64,000 nt of DNA from Arthrobacter sp. UKPF54-2 (GTDB taxonomy: Bacteria; Actinomycetota; Actinomycetes; Actinomycetales; Micrococcaceae): assembly GCF_007858535.1 (NCBI RefSeq), contig NZ_CP040174.1:496001-560000 (forward strand), read 5' to 3'. Under the pieces are notes generated by a model that had not been told where the DNA came from, did no database searches, and saw only the letters and a list, made by a program, of their open reading frames with translations. The position numbers were made by a program, and so were the translations under genes. The number at the start of each line of letters is the position of its first letter. The first letter of the stretch is position 1. Below are positions 8,066 through 15,992 of the stretch, one piece after another.

Positions 8066-8836
8066 CTATTCCCCTCCCCCAAACGCGCGCTTTCGGGCAA
8101 CGAGCTCCTGCCGGACGCGCTGGGCGACCACCAGCCCCAGCGCCGCCATGCCGATGGTGATGGGGTACCCCATCAGCCGTTCCAGCGTTCCCGGTTCCGG
8201 CACCCGCATTCCCGTCAGCCCTCCGGCCACCAGCGCGGCCAGCGAGACGGCACCGCAGGCCAGGATGAACCAGCCCAGGGGTGTCTGGCGGCGCCACAGC
8301 CAGCCGACCAGCAGCAGCGCCAGGCCACCCGCGGCGAAGTACATCAGTGCGCCCACCAGATGCCAGCCGGAGCCGGCGTCTTCGGGCACCAGCCCCACCA
8401 CCACGGTCCCGGCGCCGGCGGTCAGGCTCAGCGAGCGGGCGGCCAACGCGGCGGCCGACGGCGAGCGCCGCCCCGGGGCCACGGCCAGCCGTGCCCCGGC
8501 CCGGGCCGCGACGCCGATCACGGCGGAGCTCAGCAGCAGCGCCCCGACCATCATCCCGATCCCCTGGACCACGAACGAGGCGTTCATCAGCAGGTGGGCG
8601 GGTGAGCAGACGTCCCGGCCGGAGAACTCGCCGCAGTGCAGCGCGCCGAGGTCACTGATGTAGCCGGCGCGCCGGCTGTACCGTTCCGGGCCCGCCCAGG
8701 CGCCAATGACGGCGGCCTCCGCGACGAAGTACTGCAGCACGCTCAGTTTGGCGAGGGCGCCGAGGTAGAACCGGGTGGAGGCAACGTCGGGGATGTAGAT
8801 GAGCTCCCGGGAGGCGGTCGCGGCAGAGGCTGTCAT
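8066..8836 (-). CDS. DUF998-like multi-pass membrane protein
   Basis: A 256-aa protein with about six hydrophobic helices, including LSVLQYFVAEAAVIGAW, MMVGALLLSSAVIGVAARA, AGAGTVVVGLVP, ALMYFAAGGLALLLVGWLW and WFILACGAVSLAALVAGGL. The conserved polar patches (YISDLGAL, CSPAHLLMN, VGLVPED) match the DUF998 membrane family of unknown function. ATG 8836 (MTASAATAS) is chosen because the residues before it in the longer frame are low-complexity and overlap the region next to tRNA-Arg. It is divergent from the tRNA and Nudix genes. The family call is moderate. Confidence 0.75.
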   Translation of the reverse strand: MTASAATASRELIYIPDVASTRFYLGALAKLSVLQYFVAEAAVIGAWAGPERYSRRAGYISDLGALHCGEFSGRDVCSPAHLLMNASFVVQGIGMMVGALLLSSAVIGVAARAGARLAVAPGRRSPSAAALAARSLSLTAGAGTVVVGLVPEDAGSGWHLVGALMYFAAGGLALLLVGWLWRRQTPLGWFILACGAVSLAALVAGGLTGMRVPEPGTLERLMGYPITIGMAALGLVVAQRVRQELVARKRAFGGGE

Positions 8837-8921
8837 GCGAAGAGCGTAGTACGTGCCCTCACCTTGTATGCTGGTATCCGTGTCCGGACGGGCCGGCCGA
8901 CCGCCGCCCACCCGCACGCCC

Positions 8922-8994
8922 GCCCTCGTAGCTCAGTGGATAGAGCACGGCTCTCCTAAAGCCGGTGTCGTTGGTTCGATTCCAATCGAGGGCA
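8922..8994 (+). tRNA. tRNA-Arg (anticodon CCU)
   Basis: A 73-nt cloverleaf. The acceptor stem GCCCTCG pairs with CGAGGGC. The D arm begins TAGCTCAGTGG. The anticodon stem CGGCT/AGCCG holds the loop CTCCTAA, anticodon CCT, which reads AGG. The T arm contains GGTTCGATTCC, and the discriminator is A at 8994. CCA is not encoded. A Nudix gene starts only 13 nt downstream. Confidence 0.96.
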
Positions 8995-9007
8995 CTTGAA
9001 CTCCCAG

Positions 9008-9883
9008 ATGCCAGGCGCCGGGCACCCTGAAGAACGGCGCTTTGACCTGCGAAACTACCTGCGCGGCAACTGGCAGGTGGACCGCACCCTGGTGGACCGC
9101 GCGGACGGCAGCCACGGAACCTTTACCGGCGTCGTCAGCTTCACCGGAACCGACGACGGCGGTCTCCGCCTCCGCGAAGAAGGCACCGTGGCGTGGACCC
9201 CTGCCGGCGGCGCGCCGTTTGCAGGGCCGGCCAGCCGGGAGTACCTTCTCCGGCCCGGGGCAACGCCGGACACCATGGACGTGTTCTTCCCCGACGGCCG
9301 CCCGTTCCACCGCATCGGCTTCGGCGGCGAGGACCACCGGGATGAGCACTGGTGCGACCCCGACACCTACCGGGTCAAGTACACGAGGCTCGGGCCGGAC
9401 GAATTCCACTACCGCTGGGACGTCACCGGCCCGGCCAAGGACCTGCTCCTCGACTCGGTGCTGCACAGGGCCGCGAATCCCCGGATTGTAGTCTCCGCCG
9501 TCTGCGTCTTTGACGACGCCGGGCGCCTGCTGACCGTCCGCAAGCGCGGCACGGACAAGTTCATGCACCCGGGAGGAAAACCCGAAGCCGGCGAAACCGC
9601 CGCCCAGGCAGCCTCCCGCGAACTCGAGGAGGAAGTGGGAATCATCGTCGCAGCGCAGGACCTGGAGCCCTTCGGCAGCTGGCTGGCCCACGCCGCGAAC
9701 GAGGCCGCCACGCAGATCGAGGCCACGGTGTTCACGGCCCCCGGACGCTGGACCGCCCACCCTTCGGCCGAGATCGCCGAGATCCGCTGGCTGGACCTGT
9801 CCGCCGAGCTGCCGGACGATCTGGCGCCCCTGCTGACGGACTATGTGCTGCCCGTCCTCGCGGCGAGGACCAAGCGGGACTAG
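9008..9883 (+). CDS. DUF6314-Nudix hydrolase fusion
   Basis: A 291-aa two-domain protein. Residues about 1-150 look like DUF6314: LRGNWQVDRTL near the start, then a beta-barrel-like stretch with FHRIGF, RDEHWCDPDTYRVKY and FHYRWDVTGPAKD. Residues about 155-290 form a Nudix hydrolase with the complete Nudix box (GX5EX7REUXEEXGU), beginning GGKPEAGE at about residue 191. The Nudix part should hydrolyse nucleoside-diphosphate derivatives; the DUF6314 part probably binds a small ligand. The ATG at 9008 is chosen; a TTG at 8996 is possible but abuts the tRNA. The stop overlaps that of the convergent ABC exporter. Confidence 0.82.
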   Translation: MPGAGHPEERRFDLRNYLRGNWQVDRTLVDRADGSHGTFTGVVSFTGTDDGGLRLREEGTVAWTPAGGAPFAGPASREYLLRPGATPDTMDVFFPDGRPFHRIGFGGEDHRDEHWCDPDTYRVKYTRLGPDEFHYRWDVTGPAKDLLLDSVLHRAANPRIVVSAVCVFDDAGRLLTVRKRGTDKFMHPGGKPEAGETAAQAASRELEEEVGIIVAAQDLEPFGSWLAHAANEAATQIEATVFTAPGRWTAHPSAEIAEIRWLDLSAELPDDLAPLLTDYVLPVLAARTKRD

Positions 9884-11793
9884 AGTTCCGGCACTGCCTC
9901 CGCGGCCACCGCGGTGGCCTCGGCGAACTGGGTGCGGTACAGCTCCGCATAGCGCCCCTCGGCGGCGAGCAGCTCGTTGTGAGTGCCGCGTTCCACAATT
10001 TGGCCGTCCTCGACCACCAGAATGGCGTCGGCGGCGCGGATCGTGGAGAGCCGGTGGGCGATCACGACGGCGGTGCGGCCCTCGAGCGCGGCGCCGAGCG
10101 CTTCCTGCACCGCGGCTTCGTTGGTCGAGTCCAGCGCGGCCGTGGCCTCGTCGAGGATCACGATCCGCGGCTGGGCGATCAGCAGCCGGGCGATGGTGAG
10201 CCGCTGCCGTTCGCCGCCGGAAAGCCGGTAGCCGCGCTCCCCCACCACGGTGTCCAGCCCGTCCGGCAGGGACCGGATCATGTCCTCGAGCCGGGCCTGG
10301 CGCAGCACGTCCCACATCAGCTCCTCGCTCGCGCCGGGCCGGGCCAGGCGCAGGTTGGAGGCGATGCTCTCGTGGAACAGGTGCCCGTCCTGGGTGACCA
10401 TGCCCAGGGTTTGCCGCATCGAATCGAAGGTGAGGTCGCGGACGTCCACGCCCGTGCCGGGCACCGTTCCGCCGAAGCGGACGGCGCCCGAATCGACGTC
10501 GTAGAGCCGGGAGAGCAACTGGGCGATGGTGGACTTCCCGGCGCCCGAGGAACCCACCAAGGCCACGGTCTGGCCCGGTTCCACCCGGAAGCTGATGCCG
10601 TGCAGCACTTCCTCGCCGCCGCGGGTATCCAGGGTGGAGACGTCCTCGAGGGAGGCCAGCGAGACCTTGTCCGCCGAGGGGTAGGAGAAGCGGACGTCGT
10701 CGAACTCCACGGACAGCGGGCCGCGCGGCGATTCCACCGCGTCCGGCTTCTGCTGGATGAGCGGCTTGAGATCCAGGATCTCGAAGACACGCTCGAAGCT
10801 GACCAGGGCGCTCATAATTTCCACCCGGGCATTGGACAAGGCGGTGAGCGGCGCATAGAGGCGGGTCAGGAGCAGCGCCAACACGACGACGTCGCCCGCG
10901 GCGAGCTGCCCGCCGAGGGCGAGCCAGCCGCCCAGGCCGTAGACCAGGGCCAGGGCCAGGGCGGAGACGAGGGTCAGGGCCGTGACGAAGGTGAACTGCA
11001 GCATCGCGGTGCGGACGCCAATGTCCCGGACCCGGCCGGCCCGGAGCGCGAACTCCCGGGATTCCTCGTCCGGGCGGCCGAAGAGCTTCACGAGGGTGGC
11101 GCCGGGGGCGGAGAAGCGTTCAGTCATCTGGGTGCCCATGGCCGCGTTGTGCTCGGCGGCTTCGCGGCGCAGCTCGGCCAGTTTGGAGCCCATCCGGCGG
11201 GCAGGGATCAGGAAGATCGGCAGCAGGATCATGGCCAGGACGGTCACCAGCCAGGACTTGTTCAGCATCACCACCAGGGTGAGGGCCAGCGCCACCACAT
11301 TGCTGACGACGCCGGAGAGCGTGCCGGCGAAGGCGGACTGCGCGCCAATCACATCGTTATTAAGCCGGCTGACGAGGGCCCCGGTGCGGGTGCGGGTGAA
11401 GAACGCGATCGGCATCTTCTGCACGTGGTCGAAGACCTTGGTGCGCAGGTCCACGATGACGCCTTCGCCGATCGTGGAGGACAGCCAGCGCGTCACCAGG
11501 CCCAGTCCGGCCTCGGCGACGGCCACCACCGCGATCAGCGCGGCGAGCCAGAGCACCGTTCCGGCCTCCGCCTTGGCAATGATCGCGTCCACCACCTGGC
11601 CGGCGAGCACGGGCGTCGCGACCGCCAGGACCGCCATCACGATGGAGAGCAGCACAAAGGCGATCAGCCGGGCGCGGTGCGGCCGCGCGAATCCGAAGAC
11701 GCGCTTGAGGAGTTCCTTGGAGAACGGCTTGGAGCCGGACGAGGCGCGGGTGATGTTGTAGAGGGAGCTCCAGGCAACCCGGTCCATGCTCAT
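9880..11793 (-). CDS. ABC transporter, fused permease/ATPase (exporter type)
   Basis: A 637-aa half-transporter in the order TMD-NBD. Six transmembrane helices span about residues 35-320 (for example LIAFVLLSIVMAVLAVATPV). The ATPase domain has Walker A VGSSGAGKST (about residue 420), signature LSGGERQR, Walker B IVILDEATAALD and H-loop VIAHRLS. It probably exports a lipid, drug or peptide from the cytosol as a homodimer; the substrate is unknown. Its ATG overlaps the stop of the upstream ABC-F gene by 4 nt (ATGA), so both sit in one operon behind the 13560 hairpin. Together they look like a defence or resistance module, but this is inference. Confidence 0.92.
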   Translation of the reverse strand: MSMDRVAWSSLYNITRASSGSKPFSKELLKRVFGFARPHRARLIAFVLLSIVMAVLAVATPVLAGQVVDAIIAKAEAGTVLWLAALIAVVAVAEAGLGLVTRWLSSTIGEGVIVDLRTKVFDHVQKMPIAFFTRTRTGALVSRLNNDVIGAQSAFAGTLSGVVSNVVALALTLVVMLNKSWLVTVLAMILLPIFLIPARRMGSKLAELRREAAEHNAAMGTQMTERFSAPGATLVKLFGRPDEESREFALRAGRVRDIGVRTAMLQFTFVTALTLVSALALALVYGLGGWLALGGQLAAGDVVVLALLLTRLYAPLTALSNARVEIMSALVSFERVFEILDLKPLIQQKPDAVESPRGPLSVEFDDVRFSYPSADKVSLASLEDVSTLDTRGGEEVLHGISFRVEPGQTVALVGSSGAGKSTIAQLLSRLYDVDSGAVRFGGTVPGTGVDVRDLTFDSMRQTLGMVTQDGHLFHESIASNLRLARPGASEELMWDVLRQARLEDMIRSLPDGLDTVVGERGYRLSGGERQRLTIARLLIAQPRIVILDEATAALDSTNEAAVQEALGAALEGRTAVVIAHRLSTIRAADAILVVEDGQIVERGTHNELLAAEGRYAELYRTQFAEATAVAAEAVPEL

Positions 11794-13460
11794 GTGTTGG
11801 TGCCTTTCGGGGCGCTCGCGCCCTGCAGTTCGGTGACGACGCCGTCGACGACGTGCCAGCGCACGTCCAGGCGGACGTTTTCCAGCAGCCGGCGGTCGTG
11901 CGTGACCAGCAGCAGGGCGCCGTCATAGCTTTCGAGGGCTTCCTCGAGCTGTTCGATCGCGGGAAGATCCAGGTGGTTGGTCGGTTCGTCGAGGACCAGC
12001 AGGTTCACGCCACGGGCCTGCAGCAGGGCCAGCGCGGCCCGGGTCCGTTCGCCGGGCGACAGCGAATCCACGGTCCGGGCGGTGTGGTCGGCTTTGAGGC
12101 CGAACTTGGCCAGCAGGGTGCGGACCTCGGCCGGGGTTTGGTCTGTCAGGACGGCCTCGACGGCGTCGGCAAGTTTGAGGTGCCCGGCCAGCAGCCCGCG
12201 GGCCTGGTCGATTTCCCCCACCGCCACGGAGGCGCCCATGGAGGCGTCGCCGGCGTCGGGCCTGGTGACCCCGAGGAGGAGGCGCAGCAGGGTGGACTTG
12301 CCGGCGCCGTTGGGCCCGGTGATGCCGATCCGCTCGCCGGCGTTCAGTTGCAGGTTCACCGGGCCCAGGGTGAAGTCCCCCTGGTGCACCACGGCGTCGC
12401 GCAGGGTGGCGACGACGGCGCTGGAGCGCGGCGCCGCCCCGATGCTGAACTGCAGCTGCCACTCCTTCCGGGGTTCCTCGACTTCCTCAAGCCGGGCGAT
12501 CCGGGATTCCATCTGCCGGACCTTCTGGCCCTGTTTCTCGGAGGACTCGGTATTCGCGGCGCGGCGGATCTTGTCATTGTCCGGGCTTTTTTTCATGGCG
12601 TTCCGGACGCCCTGGGAGCTCCATTCGCGCTGCGTGCGGGCCCGGGCGACGAGGTCTGCCTTGGTGTTGGCGAACTCCTCGTAGCGTTCGCGGGCGTGCC
12701 GGCGCGCGACGGCGCGTTCCTCCAGGTAGGCCTCGTAGCCGCCGTCGTACACCGCGACGGCGTTTTGCGCGAGGTCCAGTTCCACCACCGTGGTGACGCA
12801 GCGGGCCAGGAATTCCCGGTCGTGTGAGACCAGCACAACGCCGCCGCGGAGCCCCTGGACAAAGGCCTCCAGCTTGGCCAGGCCGCCGAGGTCCAGGTCG
12901 TTGGTGGGCTCGTCCAGCAGCACGATGTCGAAGCGGCTCAGCAGCAGCGCAGCGAGGGCCACCCTGGCGGCCTGACCGCCGGAGAGCCCGGTCATCGCGG
13001 CGTCGGGTCCCACCTCCAGGCCCAGGTCCGCCAGCACCGGGGGAATCCGCTCCTCGAGGTCCGCGGCGCCGGAGGCCATCCAGCTGTCGAACGCCACGGA
13101 GTAGGCGTCCTCGGAGCCGGGGGCGCCGGTCCCCAGCGCCTCCGCGGTGGCTTCCATCTCCGCCGTCGCCGGTCCGCAGCCGGTGCGCCGGGCGATGTAG
13201 CCAGCGACCGTTTCGCCGTCGATCCGTTCGTGTTCCTGCGGCAGCCAGCCGACAAACGCGTCGGCCGGGGCCAGGCTGACCGTGCCCTCCTGCGGTTCGT
13301 CGACGCCGGCGAGCAGCCGCAGCAGCGTGGACTTGCCGGCGCCGTTGGCGCCCACGACGCCGACGACGTCGCCGGGCGCGACGGTGAGGGAGAGTTTGGA
13401 GAAGAGGGTGCGGTGGTCGTGACCACCGGAAAGGTCCTTGGCAACAAGGGTTGCAGTCAT
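11790..13460 (-). CDS. ABC-F family ATPase
   Basis: A 556-aa soluble protein with two ATP-binding cassettes and no membrane part. The first NBD has GANGAGKST, LSGGQAARVALA and IVLLDEPTNDLDL. An arginine/lysine-rich linker (about residues 245-330) corresponds to the P-site tRNA interaction motif. The second NBD has GPNGAGKST, a variant signature LSPGERTRAAL, and LLVLDEPTNHLDL. ABC-F proteins act on the ribosome as translation factors or as antibiotic-resistance proteins. The upstream leader hairpin and downstream exporter favour an inducible resistance role, but the sequence alone cannot prove this. The SP in the second signature is common in the family. Confidence 0.9.
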   Translation of the reverse strand: MTATLVAKDLSGGHDHRTLFSKLSLTVAPGDVVGVVGANGAGKSTLLRLLAGVDEPQEGTVSLAPADAFVGWLPQEHERIDGETVAGYIARRTGCGPATAEMEATAEALGTGAPGSEDAYSVAFDSWMASGAADLEERIPPVLADLGLEVGPDAAMTGLSGGQAARVALAALLLSRFDIVLLDEPTNDLDLGGLAKLEAFVQGLRGGVVLVSHDREFLARCVTTVVELDLAQNAVAVYDGGYEAYLEERAVARRHARERYEEFANTKADLVARARTQREWSSQGVRNAMKKSPDNDKIRRAANTESSEKQGQKVRQMESRIARLEEVEEPRKEWQLQFSIGAAPRSSAVVATLRDAVVHQGDFTLGPVNLQLNAGERIGITGPNGAGKSTLLRLLLGVTRPDAGDASMGASVAVGEIDQARGLLAGHLKLADAVEAVLTDQTPAEVRTLLAKFGLKADHTARTVDSLSPGERTRAALALLQARGVNLLVLDEPTNHLDLPAIEQLEEALESYDGALLLVTHDRRLLENVRLDVRWHVVDGVVTELQGASAPKGTNT

Positions 13461-13559
13461 TAGTCCATTCTCTCACCGGGGGCCAAAACGGACGGCCGCG
13501 GGCGGCCGGGTGGGAGGGAATCCCCGCGAAAATCCACGGACCTGCTGCGGGGCATAGAA

Positions 13560-13604
13560 GAACCCGCTGGTCCGGACTTGGGGGGTGTACGGACCAGCGG
13601 GTTC
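13560..13604 (-). terminator. Leader hairpin, likely transcription attenuator of the ABC-F operon
   Basis: GAACCCGCTGGTCCG (13560-13574) pairs perfectly with CGGACCAGCGGGTTC (13590-13604), a 15-bp stem with a 15-nt loop. On the minus strand the hairpin starts within about 10 nt of the expected transcription start and is followed by TTCTTCT before the ABC-F coding region. This is the layout of a terminator-type attenuator. It lies about 100 nt upstream of ATG 13460. The inducing mechanism is unknown. Confidence 0.65.
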
Positions 13605-13612
13605 GAGCATCT

Positions 13613-13641
13613 AGCATAGTTGAAGAACACGAGCAGGTAAA
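13613..13641 (-). promoter_or_regulatory. Sigma70-type promoter of the ABC-F operon
   Basis: On the minus strand, -35 TTTACC (13636-13641) and -10 TATGCT (13613-13618) are separated by 17 bp. The predicted start falls just before the leader hairpin. A TAAAAT box on the plus strand (13638-13643) overlaps the -35 and could be the -10 for the divergent HTH operon, so the two promoters may compete. Confidence 0.6.
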
Positions 13642-13690
13642 ATCGCAAGCTAGCCCCGCTCTTTGATTCCACGACGCAGGAAGCCCCTAG

Positions 13691-14413
13691 ATGCCATTAC
13701 CCGCCAAGGCGTTCCAACACTGGCTTCACCGTGTCGCCCCGGCGATGAGCACCGCCGACATTTGTCGCATCTCCGGCGTCAAACGAACCACCTTGGCGCA
13801 GCAACTGGTGCGCGGCAAGGTCGCGGAATCCTCGGTCGTGAGCATCAGCCGGGCCCTGGGCCTCAACCCCCTGGACGGCCTCGCCAGCTTCGAGAGCTAT
13901 GCCGGTCTGACGGGTCCACCGCGGCCGCCCACGCCTGCCGAGCTGGTCAGCCAGATCGCGACCACGGATTTGCTGCACGCCGTGATCGCACGCACCGCGC
14001 CGGGCGGCGCGGCCACCCCGGCGCTGCGTCCGGCCCCGCACGCCACCTCGGTGCGGAACTGGGTGGACGCCATCGACGACGGCGACCTCCGGCACCGGGT
14101 GTCGGCGGCCACCGGGATCGCGCCACAGAACTACTCTGCACAACTGACCGCCAACCGGCTCTCCCCCGAACTCGCCGTGGCGACCTCGCGCGCCGCGGGC
14201 GTCGGTTTCACCGGCGGGCTCGTCGCCACGGGGCTGGTCACCGAAGCCGAGGCCGGCTGGCTGCCCGGCGCGCGGCAGGCGGCGCTGGATGCACTCTCCG
14301 ACGGTGAACTCACCGTGCTGGCCGGCGACCGGTTGCAGGCGCTGGGAAGGACGCTGCGCCGCCAGGAACAAGAACAAGCGCAAACGGAAAAAATTTGGGA
14401 GAACCTGGGATGA
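13691..14413 (+). CDS. HTH-like protein with apparent internal duplication
   Basis: A 240-aa soluble protein. Residues about 18-65 look like an XRE-type helix-turn-helix (STADICRISGVKRTTLAQQL, then VVSISRALGLNPLDGLASF). Residues about 130-185 repeat the same pattern (RHRVSAATGIAPQNYSAQL, then LAVATSRAAGVGFTGGLVAT), suggesting two tandem DNA-binding-like units. A charged QEQEQAQTEK helix closes the protein. AGGAAG lies 7 nt before ATG 13691. It is the first gene of an operon with two membrane paralogues; its TGA overlaps the next ATG. It is probably the regulator or cytosolic partner of those proteins. No named family is recognised. Confidence 0.7.
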   Translation: MPLPAKAFQHWLHRVAPAMSTADICRISGVKRTTLAQQLVRGKVAESSVVSISRALGLNPLDGLASFESYAGLTGPPRPPTPAELVSQIATTDLLHAVIARTAPGGAATPALRPAPHATSVRNWVDAIDDGDLRHRVSAATGIAPQNYSAQLTANRLSPELAVATSRAAGVGFTGGLVATGLVTEAEAGWLPGARQAALDALSDGELTVLAGDRLQALGRTLRRQEQEQAQTEKIWENLG

Positions 14414-15159
14414 TCGAAATCCTGCAATGGTCCACCCTGGCCGTCTGCGGCGCGTTGGCCGCGGCCAGGATCCCGAGCGCACGCCGCGGCGAGAACCGCC
14501 TGCTCTTTGGCATCCTGCTGCTGATGACCGTAGCGATCCTGCTCAGCATGCGGGCGCCTTATGTGGCCATCGACCAGGTGCTGGGAGGCCGCAACCTGGC
14601 CAACCTGATCCTCCGCTTCATCATTTTTGGCGCCATCCTCCTGGTGGGCATCCGCGTTGCGAGGGCTTTCGGGGGACGTCGCGCGCTGACGCTGATCACC
14701 GGCCGGGCCGGGGCCGTTGCCCTCGCCATTGCCGGCGTGGCCGTGATCGTGACGTTCCTGTTCATGGACACGGCGGGGTCCTCTGCCGGGCTGGAGGCGA
14801 TCGCCGCGAAGGATGCCCGCAACGCCATGCTGGTCGAGTACTACGGGGCGGCGGGACGGCTGTACCCCAGCTACGTCGCGCTCGTCCTCCTGCCGGCCAC
14901 GATCGGGGTGCTCCGCAGCCGCCTCCCGGCCCTCATCCGGACGGCGGCGCTGCTCCTGTCCGTGGGTGCCGTGGCCATCGCCTTGAGCCTGCTGTTTCCG
15001 ATGATCCCGCCGGGCCTGGGCATCCTGCGGTTCATTGTGAACTACACCGCTATCCTCTGCTACGTATTGGGACTGGCCCTGATCTGGATGGCCAAACTCC
15101 GGGCCCACCCGTCGCCGCGGAACCGGCGCCCCGATCCAGCGGCCACGGCACCGGATTAG
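14410..15159 (+). CDS. Seven-helix membrane protein, paralogue 1
   Basis: A 249-aa integral membrane protein with about seven hydrophobic helices (STLAVCGALAAARIPSARR, FGILLLMTVAILLSM, LILRFIIFGAILLVGIRV, AVALAIAGVAVIVTFLFM, YVALVLLPATIGVL, ALLLSVGAVAIALSLLF, YTAILCYVLGLALIWMA). ATG 14410 overlaps the stop of the HTH gene (ATGA), giving translational coupling. It is clearly homologous to the next gene; shared blocks include LANLILRF/LTNLILRF and MDTAGSSAGLEA/MDTGGSSAGLEA. The topology recalls MAB_1171c/DUF6545-type putative transporters that accompany XRE regulators, but I cannot confirm this. Function is unknown. Confidence 0.75.
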   Translation: MIEILQWSTLAVCGALAAARIPSARRGENRLLFGILLLMTVAILLSMRAPYVAIDQVLGGRNLANLILRFIIFGAILLVGIRVARAFGGRRALTLITGRAGAVALAIAGVAVIVTFLFMDTAGSSAGLEAIAAKDARNAMLVEYYGAAGRLYPSYVALVLLPATIGVLRSRLPALIRTAALLLSVGAVAIALSLLFPMIPPGLGILRFIVNYTAILCYVLGLALIWMAKLRAHPSPRNRRPDPAATAPD

Positions 15160-15171
15160 GAGTGCAGAAAC

Positions 15172-15906
15172 ATGGCAGTGCTTCAGTGGGGGACGCTGAT
15201 CGTTTGCGGCCTCGCCACGGTCGTCCGGATTCCCGACGCCCTGCGCGGGCGCAACCGGACTGTTTTCGGGATCCTCTTCCTCGCCACGCTGTGCAGCCTG
15301 CTCAGCATCCCGGAGCCCTACTTGGCGATCGACGGGGCGCTGGGGAGCTGGAACCTGACCAACCTGATCCTGCGCTTCTTCGTTTTCGGAATGGTCTTCC
15401 TGGTCGGCGTACGGCTGGCCAAGGGGCTTGGCGCCGCCCGCGCCCGGCGCCTGATCACCGGCGCCCCGGGACGTTGGGGGCGGGCCGCGGCATGCCTCGC
15501 GGTGACAGTGACATTCGTGCTGATGGACACCGGAGGTTCCTCGGCGGGACTTGAGGCCCAGTCCGACGACAGCGGCCTGAACGCCGCTCTTGCCCCGTTC
15601 TACGCGGCGGCCGGGCGGAGCTACCCGGCGTTTGTCTCGCTCATCATGCTGCCTCCGCTGGCCGCCGCGATCGGGACACAGTTGCCGTGGCTCGTGCGGG
15701 CCGGAGCGGCAATGACCCTGGTGGGGGCGGCCGCGGCGATCGTCAGCGTGCCGGCGTCGTTCGCCCCGGACCCGTGGGATCCGGCCCGCATGCTCGTCAA
15801 CTATGTTGCGGTGCTCGGCTACGTACTGGGCCTGCTTATTTTCTGGTTGTCCGGCCGGATCGCGGCCCCGCCAGATAACACTCCCGCAACGTTCCGTAAA
15901 AACTAG
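15172..15906 (+). CDS. Seven-helix membrane protein, paralogue 2
   Basis: A 244-aa protein, a tandem duplicate of the preceding gene with the same helix order and the conserved patches WGTLIVCGLATVVRIPDALR, SIPEPYLAID, MDTGGSSAGLEA and YVAVLGYVLGLLIFWLSG. It starts 12 nt after the previous stop; AGGAGTG before ATG 15172 serves as the ribosome binding site. The conserved GSSAGLEA loop and the Tyr-rich face after helix 4 are the most constrained parts of both copies and may form a shared ligand or partner site. The two proteins may work as a heterodimer. Function is unknown. Confidence 0.75.
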   Translation: MAVLQWGTLIVCGLATVVRIPDALRGRNRTVFGILFLATLCSLLSIPEPYLAIDGALGSWNLTNLILRFFVFGMVFLVGVRLAKGLGAARARRLITGAPGRWGRAAACLAVTVTFVLMDTGGSSAGLEAQSDDSGLNAALAPFYAAAGRSYPAFVSLIMLPPLAAAIGTQLPWLVRAGAAMTLVGAAAAIVSVPASFAPDPWDPARMLVNYVAVLGYVLGLLIFWLSGRIAAPPDNTPATFRKN

Positions 15907-15992
15907 GCCTGGGCGTTCACAAAATCATTAGAGCGTGGCAGAATCATAAATGTGTGAAAACGCCAGCCGGGTTCGTGAATGGGGATTCAGTC

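Noticed and set aside
7839-8297. 152-codon minus-strand frame
   Set aside because: Overlaps the DUF998 gene in another frame and has low-complexity Arg/Ala/Gly content.
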